This document shows positions 17,981-25,763 of a DNA stretch of 40,670 nucleotides, piece by piece (positions within the stretch are counted from its first letter, which is position 1; each line of letters starts with the position of its first letter). The stretch covers positions 386 to 41,055 of the forward strand of contig JAPUDO010000116.1 in assembly GCA_027493055.1 (NCBI GenBank), in the 5' to 3' direction. Under the pieces are notes generated by a model. The model saw only the letters and a program-made list of their open reading frames with translations, was not told where the DNA came from and did not search any database. The position numbers were made by a program, and so were the translations under genes. Source of the DNA: Niabella sp. GTDB lineage: Bacteria; Bacteroidota; Bacteroidia; Chitinophagales; Chitinophagaceae.

Positions 17981-18622
17981 TTATTTTTTGTAAGGAGCTA
18001 TATGTCCTCCCCTGGGGGAGGCGTCCGCCACAGGCGGACGGAGGGGGATAGCATACGCCACCCTCACCAAAACATACAAATGCTCATAAAAAAGCACCAG
18101 GTTGCTTTTGTCTGTTTCTTTATCTCCTTTGTAAGTGATCACGGCATCCAGCATGTCCAGCAGCTCTGTTTGCGCGTAAGACCGGTGAAAGGTTTTACAG
18201 AACTGGTGAACGACCTGTTCCGGTTTTGTCTTCTCTTCTTCCGTAAGTAAAACCGGGGTGTTCTCTTGTGCTATTATTTGCCGGGTTTGTTTGGGCAGTT
18301 TTTTTAATTGTTTGCGTTTTTGGCTGGTGTTCTTTCTTTCATTTATAATATAGAATGCTTCTGCAAGGCGCTGCAGTTCCTGGGTAAAATCCAGCAGGTC
18401 TTCCCTTGCGCTTGCTTCTGCGTATGCGCTGTTATCGTTACATAAGGCCAGTTGCAGCCAGCACTGCAGCTCCTGCTTCAGATGGTACAGGGAGTAATTA
18501 GAAAACACTTCCCGCAGGCCGGTGTGTAGTTTACCGGCCTGACTAAGAAAATGCCAGGGCTTGTAAAAGCGCCTTTTGGGGGAAGTGCAGGTGGGAATAG
18601 GGTGGTGTTGCATAGGAAGCAT
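17981..18622 (-). CDS. Hypothetical protein, divergent from XRE regulator
   Basis: About 213 aa from ATG 18622 (or 18613), not recognised. A perfect -7 box at 18646-18653 lies downstream of the open frame's earlier Met at 18676, so starts above 18646 are unlikely. It is basic and helical: KRRFYKPWHFLSQAGKLHTGL near the start, a long amphipathic stretch (DLLDFTQELQRLAEAFYIINE), a Lys-rich patch (KRKQLKKLPKQTRQ) and a leucine-rich helix. No signal peptide. The last 20 or so residues (RPPVADASPRGG...) are encoded by a palindromic repeat at 18006-18045, which suggests the natural end was replaced or extended. It is divergent from a 71-aa XRE regulator, which may control it. Confidence 0.6.
   Translation of the reverse strand: MLPMQHHPIPTCTSPKRRFYKPWHFLSQAGKLHTGLREVFSNYSLYHLKQELQCWLQLALCNDNSAYAEASAREDLLDFTQELQRLAEAFYIINERKNTSQKRKQLKKLPKQTRQIIAQENTPVLLTEEEKTKPEQVVHQFCKTFHRSYAQTELLDMLDAVITYKGDKETDKSNLVLFYEHLYVLVRVAYAIPLRPPVADASPRGGHIAPYKK
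18006..18046. repeat. REP-like palindromic element
   Basis: CTCCCC-TG-GGGGAG (18007-18020) is followed by GTCCGCC-ACA-GGCGGAC (18023-18039) and GGAGGGGG. Two stacked GC-rich palindromes of this kind are typical of dispersed repeats in Bacteroidota. The element lies inside the 3' end of the unknown minus-strand gene. Confidence 0.65.
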
Positions 18623-18645
18623 AAAATTTATTGAATTTTGTAGCA

Positions 18646-18653
18646 CAAAGATA
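18646..18653 (-). promoter_or_regulatory. -7 promoter element of the unknown gene
   Basis: A perfect TATCTTTG on the minus strand. The expected start near 18640 gives a leader of 17-27 nt to the ATGs at 18622/18613. Upstream, two ATGCAT hexamers (18661-18666 and 18692-18697) bracket an AT-rich segment that may be an operator between the divergent genes. Confidence 0.5.
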
Positions 18654-18716
18654 AATAAAAATGCATTTAAAGTCACTTAAATTATAAATTTATGCATGAT
18701 TTTTTTATTGTGAATG

Positions 18717-18731
18717 ATAAGTGCCTGCTTT
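18717..18731. repeat. 15-bp direct repeat, left copy, flanking XRE gene
   Basis: ATAAGTGCCTGCTTT. The second copy, with one mismatch, is at 18974-18988 and overlaps the XRE stop codon. Confidence 0.6.
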
Positions 18732-18761
18732 TTTGTTAGTTAGTGATGTAAATACTGCCCC

Positions 18762-18977
18762 ATGGCCACGAAAAAAAAGCGTTTTAACAGGATAAAAATA
18801 GTGCTGCTGGAAAATGAAAAGTCCAATATATGGCTTGCCGAAGAATTGGGTGTAAGCCGGACAACTGTTTCTAAATGGTGCACCAATGACAACCAACCTA
18901 CGGTTGAAACGCTGTTTAAGATTGCTGACGTGCTGGGGGTAGAGGTGAGTGAGTTATTAGTTAGTATGAAAAAATAA
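18762..18977 (+). CDS. XRE-family helix-turn-helix regulator
   Basis: 71-aa single-domain DNA-binding protein. The Cro/CI-type HTH spans about residues 12-66: IKIVLLENEKSNIWLAEELGV, the recognition helix SRTTVSKWCTN and then PTVETLFKIADVLGVEVSELLVS. Small regulators of this kind (KWCTN...QP...TL...IA..L.V...ELLVS) are familiar next to restriction systems in Bacteroidota, where they act like controller proteins. Here the gene converges with a PD-(D/E)XK nuclease gene and diverges from an unknown gene, and is bracketed by 15-bp direct repeats. It likely regulates one or both neighbours and itself. No methyltransferase is nearby. Confidence 0.85.
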   Translation: MATKKKRFNRIKIVLLENEKSNIWLAEELGVSRTTVSKWCTNDNQPTVETLFKIADVLGVEVSELLVSMKK

Positions 18978-18988
18978 GTGCCTACTTT
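18974..18988. repeat. 15-bp direct repeat, right copy, flanking XRE gene
   Basis: ATAAGTGCCTACTTT, 14 of 15 identical to the copy at 18717-18731 and in the same orientation, 257 bp away. It starts on the last codons of the XRE gene. Confidence 0.6.
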
Positions 18989-19063
18989 GGTCAAGTAAAT
19001 TATTGTTGTTGTGGCCATTTGACACTGCAACCCAGGTTGGCTGTCTATATTAGCAATTTAGCT

Positions 19064-20113
19064 TTACATAATTAACTCGTCAATCTTCGACAAAAGAAAT
19101 CTATCAATCAAACGCTCATCCTTCTTACTTTTTAATTCCAGTAAGTGTTTTATATCATTATCATCTAACACTATGAGATAGGCGTCTTTATCATTCAAAA
19201 CATCCCTACATCTTTTAATTACCAAAGGTCGATCATCAATTGAACGACATACAAGTATTCCAAAATTTCCTCTCTTATTTCCCAACCGTCCTAATAGCTG
19301 ATCAATTTCCGGATTACCAACTTCTCGACCGTAATTTTTACATTCGAAAAATATTTTCGGACATTGCACATGATGAAAATGATTCAATTTGTGAAAAAAA
19401 CCTGTTGTATCATTATTATCAAATACTATATCAATTCGCTTTCTACCTTCATTAATTTTTTCCTCACTTTTGGGATTGGAAAGTCTATTCCCGAAAATTT
19501 CAGTTAGGCATTTTAATGAAAACTTATGAAAAGTATCTGAGTCTTTCTTCCCGGCTTGAATACTTCTTAAAAAGCATTCGATACTTTCATAGAAAGAGGC
19601 AGGCTTTATAATGGAGTGAGCTTCTTCAGGATTATAAGCGTTTTTATCAGCCTCCTGAATAGTGTTAACGGTAGGTTCTGTTAGATTAGCAGATGTTTTG
19701 CTATTTAATTCTGCATAATGTTTACCAAGTTGGAATGGCCTTTCTTTAAAATCAATAAGCCAGGCTAGTAATTCAATGTTTATTGGATTAGTATTCGTTA
19801 CTCCCCTGTTTAAATAATTCACCAAAGGTTTAAAACGGTCAGTATTACAGCGTGATATAGTTCTTAAACAGGATTCTTTTCCATCAATTGAGCCAAAAAA
19901 ATCTTCTAATATTCTTTCATCTTTATGTAGATACCTTGAGTGAGATACTCGTAAACACTCTTCTTTTAATCTGGAAGGTGTTGGGTTTACTAATGCAAAT
20001 GGCAATTTGTTTTCAAACCTTAATCTCTCATATTCCGTAAGAATAAGATGAACGTAATCAATAAACATTTCTTTTAAAAAATAATTGTGATACCTTGAAT
20101 TTATTAAACTCAT
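19064..20113 (-). CDS. PD-(D/E)XK nuclease-like protein (restriction endonuclease-like)
   Basis: 349 aa. The C-terminal third has a full PD-(D/E)XK core of the Mrr-like type: Glu205 in the first helix (KCLTEIFGNRLSNPK), Asp228 in RIDIVF, Glu257-x-Lys259 in IFFECKNYGR and the trailing Gln272 in EIDQLLGRL, followed by strand FGILVCRS. The N-terminal 150 residues are not recognised and may bind DNA or a partner. The gene is clearly more AT-rich than its neighbours, a sign of recent acquisition. It converges with the XRE gene and has no methyltransferase partner in the window. It may be an orphan type IV-like or defence nuclease. The nuclease fold is well supported by motif order; its biological role is inferred. 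Confidence 0.72.
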   Translation of the reverse strand: MSLINSRYHNYFLKEMFIDYVHLILTEYERLRFENKLPFALVNPTPSRLKEECLRVSHSRYLHKDERILEDFFGSIDGKESCLRTISRCNTDRFKPLVNYLNRGVTNTNPINIELLAWLIDFKERPFQLGKHYAELNSKTSANLTEPTVNTIQEADKNAYNPEEAHSIIKPASFYESIECFLRSIQAGKKDSDTFHKFSLKCLTEIFGNRLSNPKSEEKINEGRKRIDIVFDNNDTTGFFHKLNHFHHVQCPKIFFECKNYGREVGNPEIDQLLGRLGNKRGNFGILVCRSIDDRPLVIKRCRDVLNDKDAYLIVLDDNDIKHLLELKSKKDERLIDRFLLSKIDELIM

Positions 20114-20429
20114 GTGGTACTACAAAACATTTATTTTATTTTGAGTCTTTTTGCTCTAGTAAGAGGATTGTTTCTTTACAATCTTTATCAATCAGGTTAA
20201 GCTATATCTTTCAAATTTGCTAAATCCGGGACGTTATGCAAGGCATTGAAACCATAATACAACGTCTTTTACTCTTTAGGGCTGCGTGTGATTAGGATAT
20301 TTGAGCAGGTGTTGGAGTAATTGTTACATTTATACAAGTTACAAAAAACACTATAACCATGAAAAGAACTACCACCCGGCTGCCTTTTACCCAGTAGGAG
20401 CTGGGCAGCATATGCTTGCCGAAGCATCC
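20114..20429. other. Spacer between nuclease gene and LytTR gene
   Basis: 316 bp without an established gene. It holds a 12-codon ORF, ATG 20359 to TAG 20397 (MKRTTTRLPFTQ), whose end overlaps a hairpin CCCAG-TAGGAG-CTGGG (20390-20405). The ORF could be a leader peptide or chance. Nothing else is evident. Confidence 0.4.
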
Positions 20430-20756
20430 CTATACCTGCCTGATCTTTTTTTCAAGATCATCCCGGTACACTCTTCCGATAGGTATATCATGTTTGCCAA
20501 GAATAAGCTGGTTACGGGCTATTTTCCGTACCCGGTTTTTTGCAACAATAAAAGATTTATGCACCCTGATAAAAGCCGGCCCTGGAAATAGCTCCTGCAT
20601 GAACTTAACAGATCCTTTTACCACAATTTTACCAGTAGTTGTTTGAATGATCGCATAATCCTTCAGGCCCTGTATAAAAATCACTTCCGAAAGGAACAGC
20701 TTTATTCTCTCCACACCGCTCTTCACAAAAATGAGCCCGGTGTTTTCCCTGCTCAT
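20430..20756 (-). CDS. Stand-alone LytTR DNA-binding protein
   Basis: 108 aa, nearly all LytTR domain: GLIFVKSGVERIKLFLSEVIFIQGLKDYAIIQTTTGKIVV, then FIRVHKSFIVAKNRVRKI and a final IPIGRVYRDDL. In two-component systems this domain follows a receiver domain; here an in-frame stop lies nine codons upstream of ATG 20756 and no receiver is encoded in the 160 bp above. It is therefore either a genuine single-domain LytTR regulator or the remnant of one that lost its receiver. There is no histidine kinase in the window. It lies downstream of the GH92 gene, separated by that gene's terminator. Target genes are unknown. Confidence 0.82.
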   Translation of the reverse strand: MSRENTGLIFVKSGVERIKLFLSEVIFIQGLKDYAIIQTTTGKIVVKGSVKFMQELFPGPAFIRVHKSFIVAKNRVRKIARNQLILGKHDIPIGRVYRDDLEKKIRQV

Positions 20757-20854
20757 TTCTATATTAGTGCCTTTCTGCTGTTATGCTTAAAAATCAGTAA
20801 TTTTTTCTATGGACTGATTGAAGCGTTGTTCGGCAGGGAAAGTCACATGGACAT

Positions 20855-20890
20855 CTTATAAAAATACCCCTGCTACAAATAGTCAGGGGT
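20855..20890 (-). terminator. Intrinsic terminator of the GH92 gene
   Basis: Read on the minus strand, ACCCCTG (20890-20884) pairs with CAGGGGT (20872-20866), with extra CTA/TAG pairing inside, and is followed by a T-rich tail. It lies 28 bp after the GH92 stop. Confidence 0.8.
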
Positions 20891-20917
20891 AAATTGATTG
20901 CCTGTGAGATTTTTATA

Positions 20918-23251
20918 CTAATACGACATGTTTGATTGGGGGCGGCTTGTTTTTTGTGTGCCAAACGCCGAAGGCTTACTGCCCATATAAAAAGTAAGGG
21001 TGCCTCCTTTTGAAATATCTTTATGCGTGATATAAGATTTTGTATAGGGTTTGCCATTGAGCACTACCCTTTGTATATATGGGTTATTGTCTGATGCATT
21101 GACCACTTTTACATGAAACATTTTATTATCCTTCAGCTTTACGCTTGCATTGTTAACGAGGGGCGTGCCAAATACATAAGCTCCGTTAGCCGGGTTAACG
21201 GGGTAAAAGCCCAGGGCCGAAAAAATATACCAGGCAGACATCTGGCCCACATCCTCATTCCCGCAAAGCCCCCCTGGCTCAGCAGTAAAGAACTCTTTAT
21301 CTATCTTCCTGATAAGCGCGGCGGTTTTCCAGGGCTGTCCGGCATAGGCGTACATATAAACCACGTGGTGGCTGGGCTCATTGCCTTGTGCGTACATTCC
21401 TATCAGTCCCGATACATCCGGAGAAGCCTCTGCCCCAATGCTGCCTTCCACAACAAATAAGCTGTCGAGCTTTTGAACAAAAGGCTTATCCCCTCCCAAC
21501 AACCTGATAAGGCCTTCCACATCCTGCGGCACCAGCCAGGTGTATTGCCAGGAATTACCTTCTACAAAATCATCCTTGCGGTGAACGGAAGATACCGGAT
21601 CAAACGGGGTACGCCAGCTACCATCTGCCATGCGCCCTCTCATAAACCGGATAGACTTGTCAAAATATAAAGAATAAAGTTTTGCCCTTTTAGAGAAGTA
21701 AGTATAATCATCTGCTTTGCCCATTGCCTTTGCCATTTGCGCTATCGCCCAGTCATCAATAGCATATTCCAAAGCTTTGGCCACGGACTCAGATACGCTA
21801 TCGGCCGGTATGTATTGCAGCTTCTGAATATACTGAATACCATCTGTTTGCTGCATGGCAGAGTGCCTTATGGCTTCGTAGGCAAGATTTACATCATAGC
21901 CTCTAAACCCTTTCAGGTAAGCATCTACAATTACGGGAACAGCATGATACCCTACCATTGTATTGGTTTCATTGCCCATTAAATGCCAAACCGGTAATTT
22001 TCCCTGTTCCTGGTAAATAACCAACATGGTTTTTACTATGTCGTTTATCTTTTCGGGGTGAATAATGGTGGACAAAGGATGCCAGGCCCTGTACGTATCC
22101 CAAAGGGAAAAAGTAGTATAGTTGGTGAAACCGGCGTTGCGATGTACACTTTTTTTGGTATCAGAGCCCCGGTAATCACCGTTCACATCGTTAAACAATG
22201 ATGGCGCGAACATGGAATGATATAAAGCTGTGTAAAAAACTTTCATGCGCCTTTCATCTGCATTTATTTTTATTCTTCCCAGCTCTTCGTTCCATTTTTT
22301 GTCTGCTTCGGCAAATGTCTGGTCAAAGTTCCAGCCAGGCAATTCTTTCGCCATATTCATTACGGCATTATCGCAGCTTACCGGTGAAAGCCCTGTTTTT
22401 AATAATACCTGGTTGTTTTGTAATGCATCAAAATAAAAGACGGCTTTTATCCTTTTTCCCTTTGCTTCGGTACCGCTTACAGGTACAGTGTCCTGGTACA
22501 GTTCCATGCTTTTAAAAGGTTGTGAGAACTGCATATTAAAATAAACCTGCTGGTTATTCGCCCATCCTTTTGAGTGGCGGTAGCCAATTAATTTACTATT
22601 ATCTGATTGCTTTATATAGGTTTCCACAGGTGCATCCCAGCCAATACCTTCGCCAAGGTCGATAATAATATGTGGCCGGTCAGCAGATGAAGGAAAAGTG
22701 TAGCGGTGCATGCCGGTCCTTTCGGTGGCCGTAAGCTCCGCTTTGATATTGTATTTATCAAGAAGCACGCTGTAATAACCCGGCTTTACAGTTTCGTTAA
22801 CCCGGTTGAAAGCAGAGGTATATCCGTTTGTAAAATCATTTACTTTTCCTTTGGTAACAAAGGTTTTACCGGTAGCCGGCATTACCAGTACATCTCCCAG
22901 ATCACCTATGCCGGTACCGCTTAAATGGGTATGTGAAAACCCTACGATGTTTTTACTGGTATAATGATAGCCGCTGCACCAGTCCCAGCCGGTTTCAATA
23001 TTAACCGGGCCCAGCTGAACCGCTCCGAAAGGCACATTTGCTCCTACAAACACATGCCCATGCTCTGCTGAGCCAATCAGCGGGTCTACGTAAAAAGTAT
23101 AGCTTTTTTGCGCCTGTGATACCAGGACAGAAAAGGAAAAGAAAAACACACTTATACTGCTGTGCAACAAATGTTTTCTGAATGTCGCTATGAAGCGATG
23201 GCATAATTGAAACGAGGCGAGGGCACCTCGTATAACATCATTTCTACTCAT
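20918..23251 (-). CDS. GH92 family alpha-mannosidase
   Basis: 777-aa exported glycosidase. The signal sequence is set back from the N-terminus (hydrophobic 32-47, ending VSQAQ), so the true start may be slightly different, but no other in-frame Met suits. Family GH92 is clear: YVDPLIGS...GHVFVGANVPFGAVQLGP, GYHYTSKNIVGFSHTHLSGTG, TFSLWDTYRAWHPL, the catalytic-region stretch LPVWHLMGNETNTMVGYHAVPVI, GNEPSHHVVYMYAYAGQPWKT and GNEDVGQMSAWYIFSALGFYPV. These are Ca-dependent exo-mannosidases that trim mannose from N-glycans or fungal mannans. It is monocistronic, with no SusC/D pair nearby. Linkage preference (often alpha-1,2) is not decided by sequence. Confidence 0.95.
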   Translation of the reverse strand: MSRNDVIRGALASFQLCHRFIATFRKHLLHSSISVFFFSFSVLVSQAQKSYTFYVDPLIGSAEHGHVFVGANVPFGAVQLGPVNIETGWDWCSGYHYTSKNIVGFSHTHLSGTGIGDLGDVLVMPATGKTFVTKGKVNDFTNGYTSAFNRVNETVKPGYYSVLLDKYNIKAELTATERTGMHRYTFPSSADRPHIIIDLGEGIGWDAPVETYIKQSDNSKLIGYRHSKGWANNQQVYFNMQFSQPFKSMELYQDTVPVSGTEAKGKRIKAVFYFDALQNNQVLLKTGLSPVSCDNAVMNMAKELPGWNFDQTFAEADKKWNEELGRIKINADERRMKVFYTALYHSMFAPSLFNDVNGDYRGSDTKKSVHRNAGFTNYTTFSLWDTYRAWHPLSTIIHPEKINDIVKTMLVIYQEQGKLPVWHLMGNETNTMVGYHAVPVIVDAYLKGFRGYDVNLAYEAIRHSAMQQTDGIQYIQKLQYIPADSVSESVAKALEYAIDDWAIAQMAKAMGKADDYTYFSKRAKLYSLYFDKSIRFMRGRMADGSWRTPFDPVSSVHRKDDFVEGNSWQYTWLVPQDVEGLIRLLGGDKPFVQKLDSLFVVEGSIGAEASPDVSGLIGMYAQGNEPSHHVVYMYAYAGQPWKTAALIRKIDKEFFTAEPGGLCGNEDVGQMSAWYIFSALGFYPVNPANGAYVFGTPLVNNASVKLKDNKMFHVKVVNASDNNPYIQRVVLNGKPYTKSYITHKDISKGGTLTFYMGSKPSAFGTQKTSRPQSNMSY

Positions 23252-23314
23252 TTATATATTTTTTGTTTTAAATATTCGTATCAATCATTAACGTGTCAAA
23301 AGTATTGAGTAGCA

Positions 23315-23322
23315 CAAATCTA
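23315..23322 (-). promoter_or_regulatory. -7 promoter element of the GH92 gene
   Basis: A perfect TAGATTTG on the minus strand gives a leader of about 58 nt to ATG 23251. No clear -33 TTTG is found. Confidence 0.45.
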
Positions 23323-23656
23323 TTTATATATTCATAATATCCTATTTATTTTCCTGCGCCCATGTCCTGAACATTTTTATGGCTTTAGCCAGTACCCCTG
23401 CTTCCCCCTGAAATCAGAGAAGCTCACGAAGTTTCATAGGAACTTGCCTGCTGCAAACCGTTGCCATTTTTTTTATCTTCCAGGTAGTAAGGGGCGCCAC
23501 TACTTTCGATCCGCATAACCAGGTTTACCTGCCGGGCATGAAGGTACTGGCAGGCAATTAGGGTAAAACAGAAGAATGGCCTCATCATAATTACCAAAGA
23601 GAAACTGCTGCTTCTTTACTATTTATAGGTAGTACTTCTCACTTTCATGGCAAGAT
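23323..23656. other. Decayed or non-coding DNA upstream of the mobC remnant
   Basis: No intact gene. A short coding-like stretch around 23510-23560 reads FDPHNQVYLPGMKVLAG in one frame and then hits a stop, suggesting a decayed gene, but I cannot identify it. Confidence 0.35.
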
Positions 23657-23963
23657 ATGACTAAGATAAAAAATGGGGCGGGCACCTCGCCAAAGCATTA
23701 AGCGTAACCAGGTAATAGCACTGAAATATGCCAGCTACGGGCAGACAAAGATCAGCACCAACGCTAAAAAAAGCCGGGCCTTTTGTATCGGGGGTTCTCC
23801 AGGAGATGGAACTGAACGGACAGGTTATCACCACAGAAAAAACATTATCCCGGAAGTTTTAGCACTTACCGGTACGCTCAACCATATGGCAGCAAACCTG
23901 AACCAGATCGCTAAAAAACGGAATAGCGAAATAGCATATCAGAAATATTCCGACCCAATATGA
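23657..23963 (+). pseudogene. Frameshifted remnant of a mobilization protein MobC
   Basis: Three frames together give a MobC-like relaxosome protein. ATG 23657 encodes MTKIKNGAG; a shift near 23690 leads to KRNQVIALKYASYG; another frame supplies VLQEMELNGQVITTEK (about 23785-23860); and after a last shift the original frame gives LALTGTLNHMAANLNQIAKKRN. This order (KRN start, LREMxLNGxV, LTGxLNxxxxNLNQIAKK) is the known layout of Bacteroidota MobC proteins, which help a relaxase nick the transfer origin of mobilizable elements. The gene is broken by at least two shifts and no relaxase follows, so it is a relic of a past mobilizable element. Confidence 0.72.
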
Positions 23964-23989
23964 CCGGTAAAAAAGTATAGTTTCACTTT

Positions 23990-24991
23990 TTACAGCCGTC
24001 TCTTCTTTACAGCCTTTGGCGTTTCATTCGTCCACGATTTAAAAGCCTTTCTAAAGGCAGTAAGGTCTGAGTAACCTAAAATGTCGGAAATCTCGGAAAT
24101 TTTTATGGCAGGATTTTGCATTAACTGCAAGGCAATTTCTTTTCTTACTTCTCCGGCAATATGGCGAAAGGTGGTTTGCTCCTGCAGCAGCCGGCGTTGC
24201 AAATGACGGGGTGTGATATTCAAAGCCGAAGCTGCTTCTTCAATCGTAGGTATCCTTCCCCTGAACTGCATGAATAATACCTGCTTTAAATTTTTTGCCG
24301 TACTGTTCGTTTCCAATAGCGCCTGCTTATCGGCCACAATGGAGTTGAATAGCTGGAACATGGACTGATCACTGGTGAGTACCGCCATTGATACATCTTC
24401 TTTACGCAGCACAATGCGGTTTTTCTCTTTATTGAAAAGTATTTCACAGCCAAAAAATTTTCTGTATGCAGAAATTTCCCGCATCCCGTAAGCCAGTTCA
24501 ATCCTTAATGGAATAATACGCTTGCCGGACAGGGCATGTAACGTATTTACGATGGCTGCCAATAAAAAATCATTGGCATGTCTTGCAGGTTCCGGATGTT
24601 TCAGGCGCCACATTTTATTCTGCGCAATTTCAAGAGAAGCTACACTATCAACCTTATACCGGTATTCAACCATAGGTGATATCATATGGCCATACCGGCA
24701 TAATATCTGAAGTCCATAGTTAATATCTTTACTGCTTTGGATCAAAAAGCCAACCATTCCGTGAAGCAGCTTGTTTACGTCAATGCCTACATGCAGACCA
24801 ATCAATGGATCGCCCGACAGCTTTAAGAGAGGTACCCAAATAAGCGCCGCTTTCTCCCATTCAACCATATTTTCTGAGTCGCTGATCTCTTCAGGATTGA
24901 TACCCGACATCTGGCAAAGAGTATCGAATGCTGCTCCAAATGAAGCAGCCGTTTGAAAGATAGTCCGGATGACGGTACCCTGTAAAGCCAT
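23990..24991 (-). CDS. AraC-family transcriptional regulator
   Basis: 333 aa. Residues 20-200 match the arabinose-binding-domain-like N-terminus of OruR/ArgR-type AraC regulators (GDPLIGLHVGID, GYGLQ-like NYGLQILCRYGHMISPMVEYRY, CEILFNKEKNRIVL). The C-terminal 100 residues carry the double HTH: IPTIEEAASALNITPRHLQRRLLQEQTTF and ISEISDILGYSDLTAFRKAFKSWTNETPKAVKK. It probably activates a metabolic or uptake gene in response to a small ligand. It is divergent from the membrane-protein gene at 25077, a candidate target. An additional candidate is the 21-bp direct repeat upstream of the TonB receptor (hypothesis only). Confidence 0.9.
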   Translation of the reverse strand: MALQGTVIRTIFQTAASFGAAFDTLCQMSGINPEEISDSENMVEWEKAALIWVPLLKLSGDPLIGLHVGIDVNKLLHGMVGFLIQSSKDINYGLQILCRYGHMISPMVEYRYKVDSVASLEIAQNKMWRLKHPEPARHANDFLLAAIVNTLHALSGKRIIPLRIELAYGMREISAYRKFFGCEILFNKEKNRIVLRKEDVSMAVLTSDQSMFQLFNSIVADKQALLETNSTAKNLKQVLFMQFRGRIPTIEEAASALNITPRHLQRRLLQEQTTFRHIAGEVRKEIALQLMQNPAIKISEISDILGYSDLTAFRKAFKSWTNETPKAVKKRRL

Positions 24992-25076
24992 GGCATAAAA
25001 TATATCATTTCAGGCAGCATATATCCTTTTTCCAGCCTGCACAATGAAAGTTCTTTGCAGTATCAATTATAAATAT

Positions 25077-25748
25077 ATGAAATCAGAAAAGAAAATGTTT
25101 TTAAAAAAGTGGATAACGGGCAATATAGCCGTTTACACCGGGGCATTAGGCTTACTGCACCCGCTTATTGCGCACGGACTTACCGGCGATCATGATAAAC
25201 TGCTAACAACCCCGCAGTTTATTATGCATACCTTATCTATATTCGTTTTCGTTTTTTTTCTTGTAAGAACGCAAAACAGGATACTTCTACTCGTTAGAAA
25301 ACGGGATCCCACTGCCGGCATCTGGCCATTTTTATTCTTTACTCCCTGGGTATTTTGGCTTGGTTATTATACCTTTTTTGTTCCCTTCGACATACTATTT
25401 ATGTTCCTGTCCTTTGGTATTATCAACGCCATACAATTAAAACCGGTCGTTAAATTTCCAGCAAAATGGATATGGCAATGCATACTGGGTTATTTCCTCG
25501 CTGCGGTAGCCGGTATTGTTATAGGGTTGGGCGCATACCTGCTTTACTATAAGGATATACAGGGCATCGCCAGAGACTTTGCCACCTGGCTGTCCATCAG
25601 CATTCCTGCTGCGCTTGTTGTTGCTTACTACTTCAGGTATATTTTATCCTTCCAGATCCTTCTACCCGGAAATGATGTGCCTGATATGAAACAGGACGAG
25701 AGACATATTTTCCAAAAGTTGCCTGAAAACGCTTATTTAAATCAATAA
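25077..25748 (+). CDS. Hypothetical multi-pass membrane protein
   Basis: About 223 aa from ATG 25077 (MKSEKKMFLKKW); the frame also has an ATG at 25044 but the shorter start looks more natural. Six or so hydrophobic segments are visible: ITGNIAVYTGALGLLHPLIAH, TLSIFVFVFFLV, WPFLFFTPWVFWLGYYTFFVPF, DILFMFLSFGIINA, CILGYFLAAVAGIVIGLGAYLL and a last one near residue 180. The C-terminus is polar. No named family recognised. It is divergent from the AraC regulator (gap about 85 bp) and 15 bp ahead of a lipoprotein gene, so it may form an AraC-controlled operon. Confidence 0.68.
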   Translation: MKSEKKMFLKKWITGNIAVYTGALGLLHPLIAHGLTGDHDKLLTTPQFIMHTLSIFVFVFFLVRTQNRILLLVRKRDPTAGIWPFLFFTPWVFWLGYYTFFVPFDILFMFLSFGIINAIQLKPVVKFPAKWIWQCILGYFLAAVAGIVIGLGAYLLYYKDIQGIARDFATWLSISIPAALVVAYYFRYILSFQILLPGNDVPDMKQDERHIFQKLPENAYLNQ

Positions 25749-25763
25749 TCAAAACTATTACAA

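Noticed and set aside
17981-20113. Complete restriction-modification system
   Set aside because: No methyltransferase motif is found in the flanking genes, so only nuclease and regulator can be supported.
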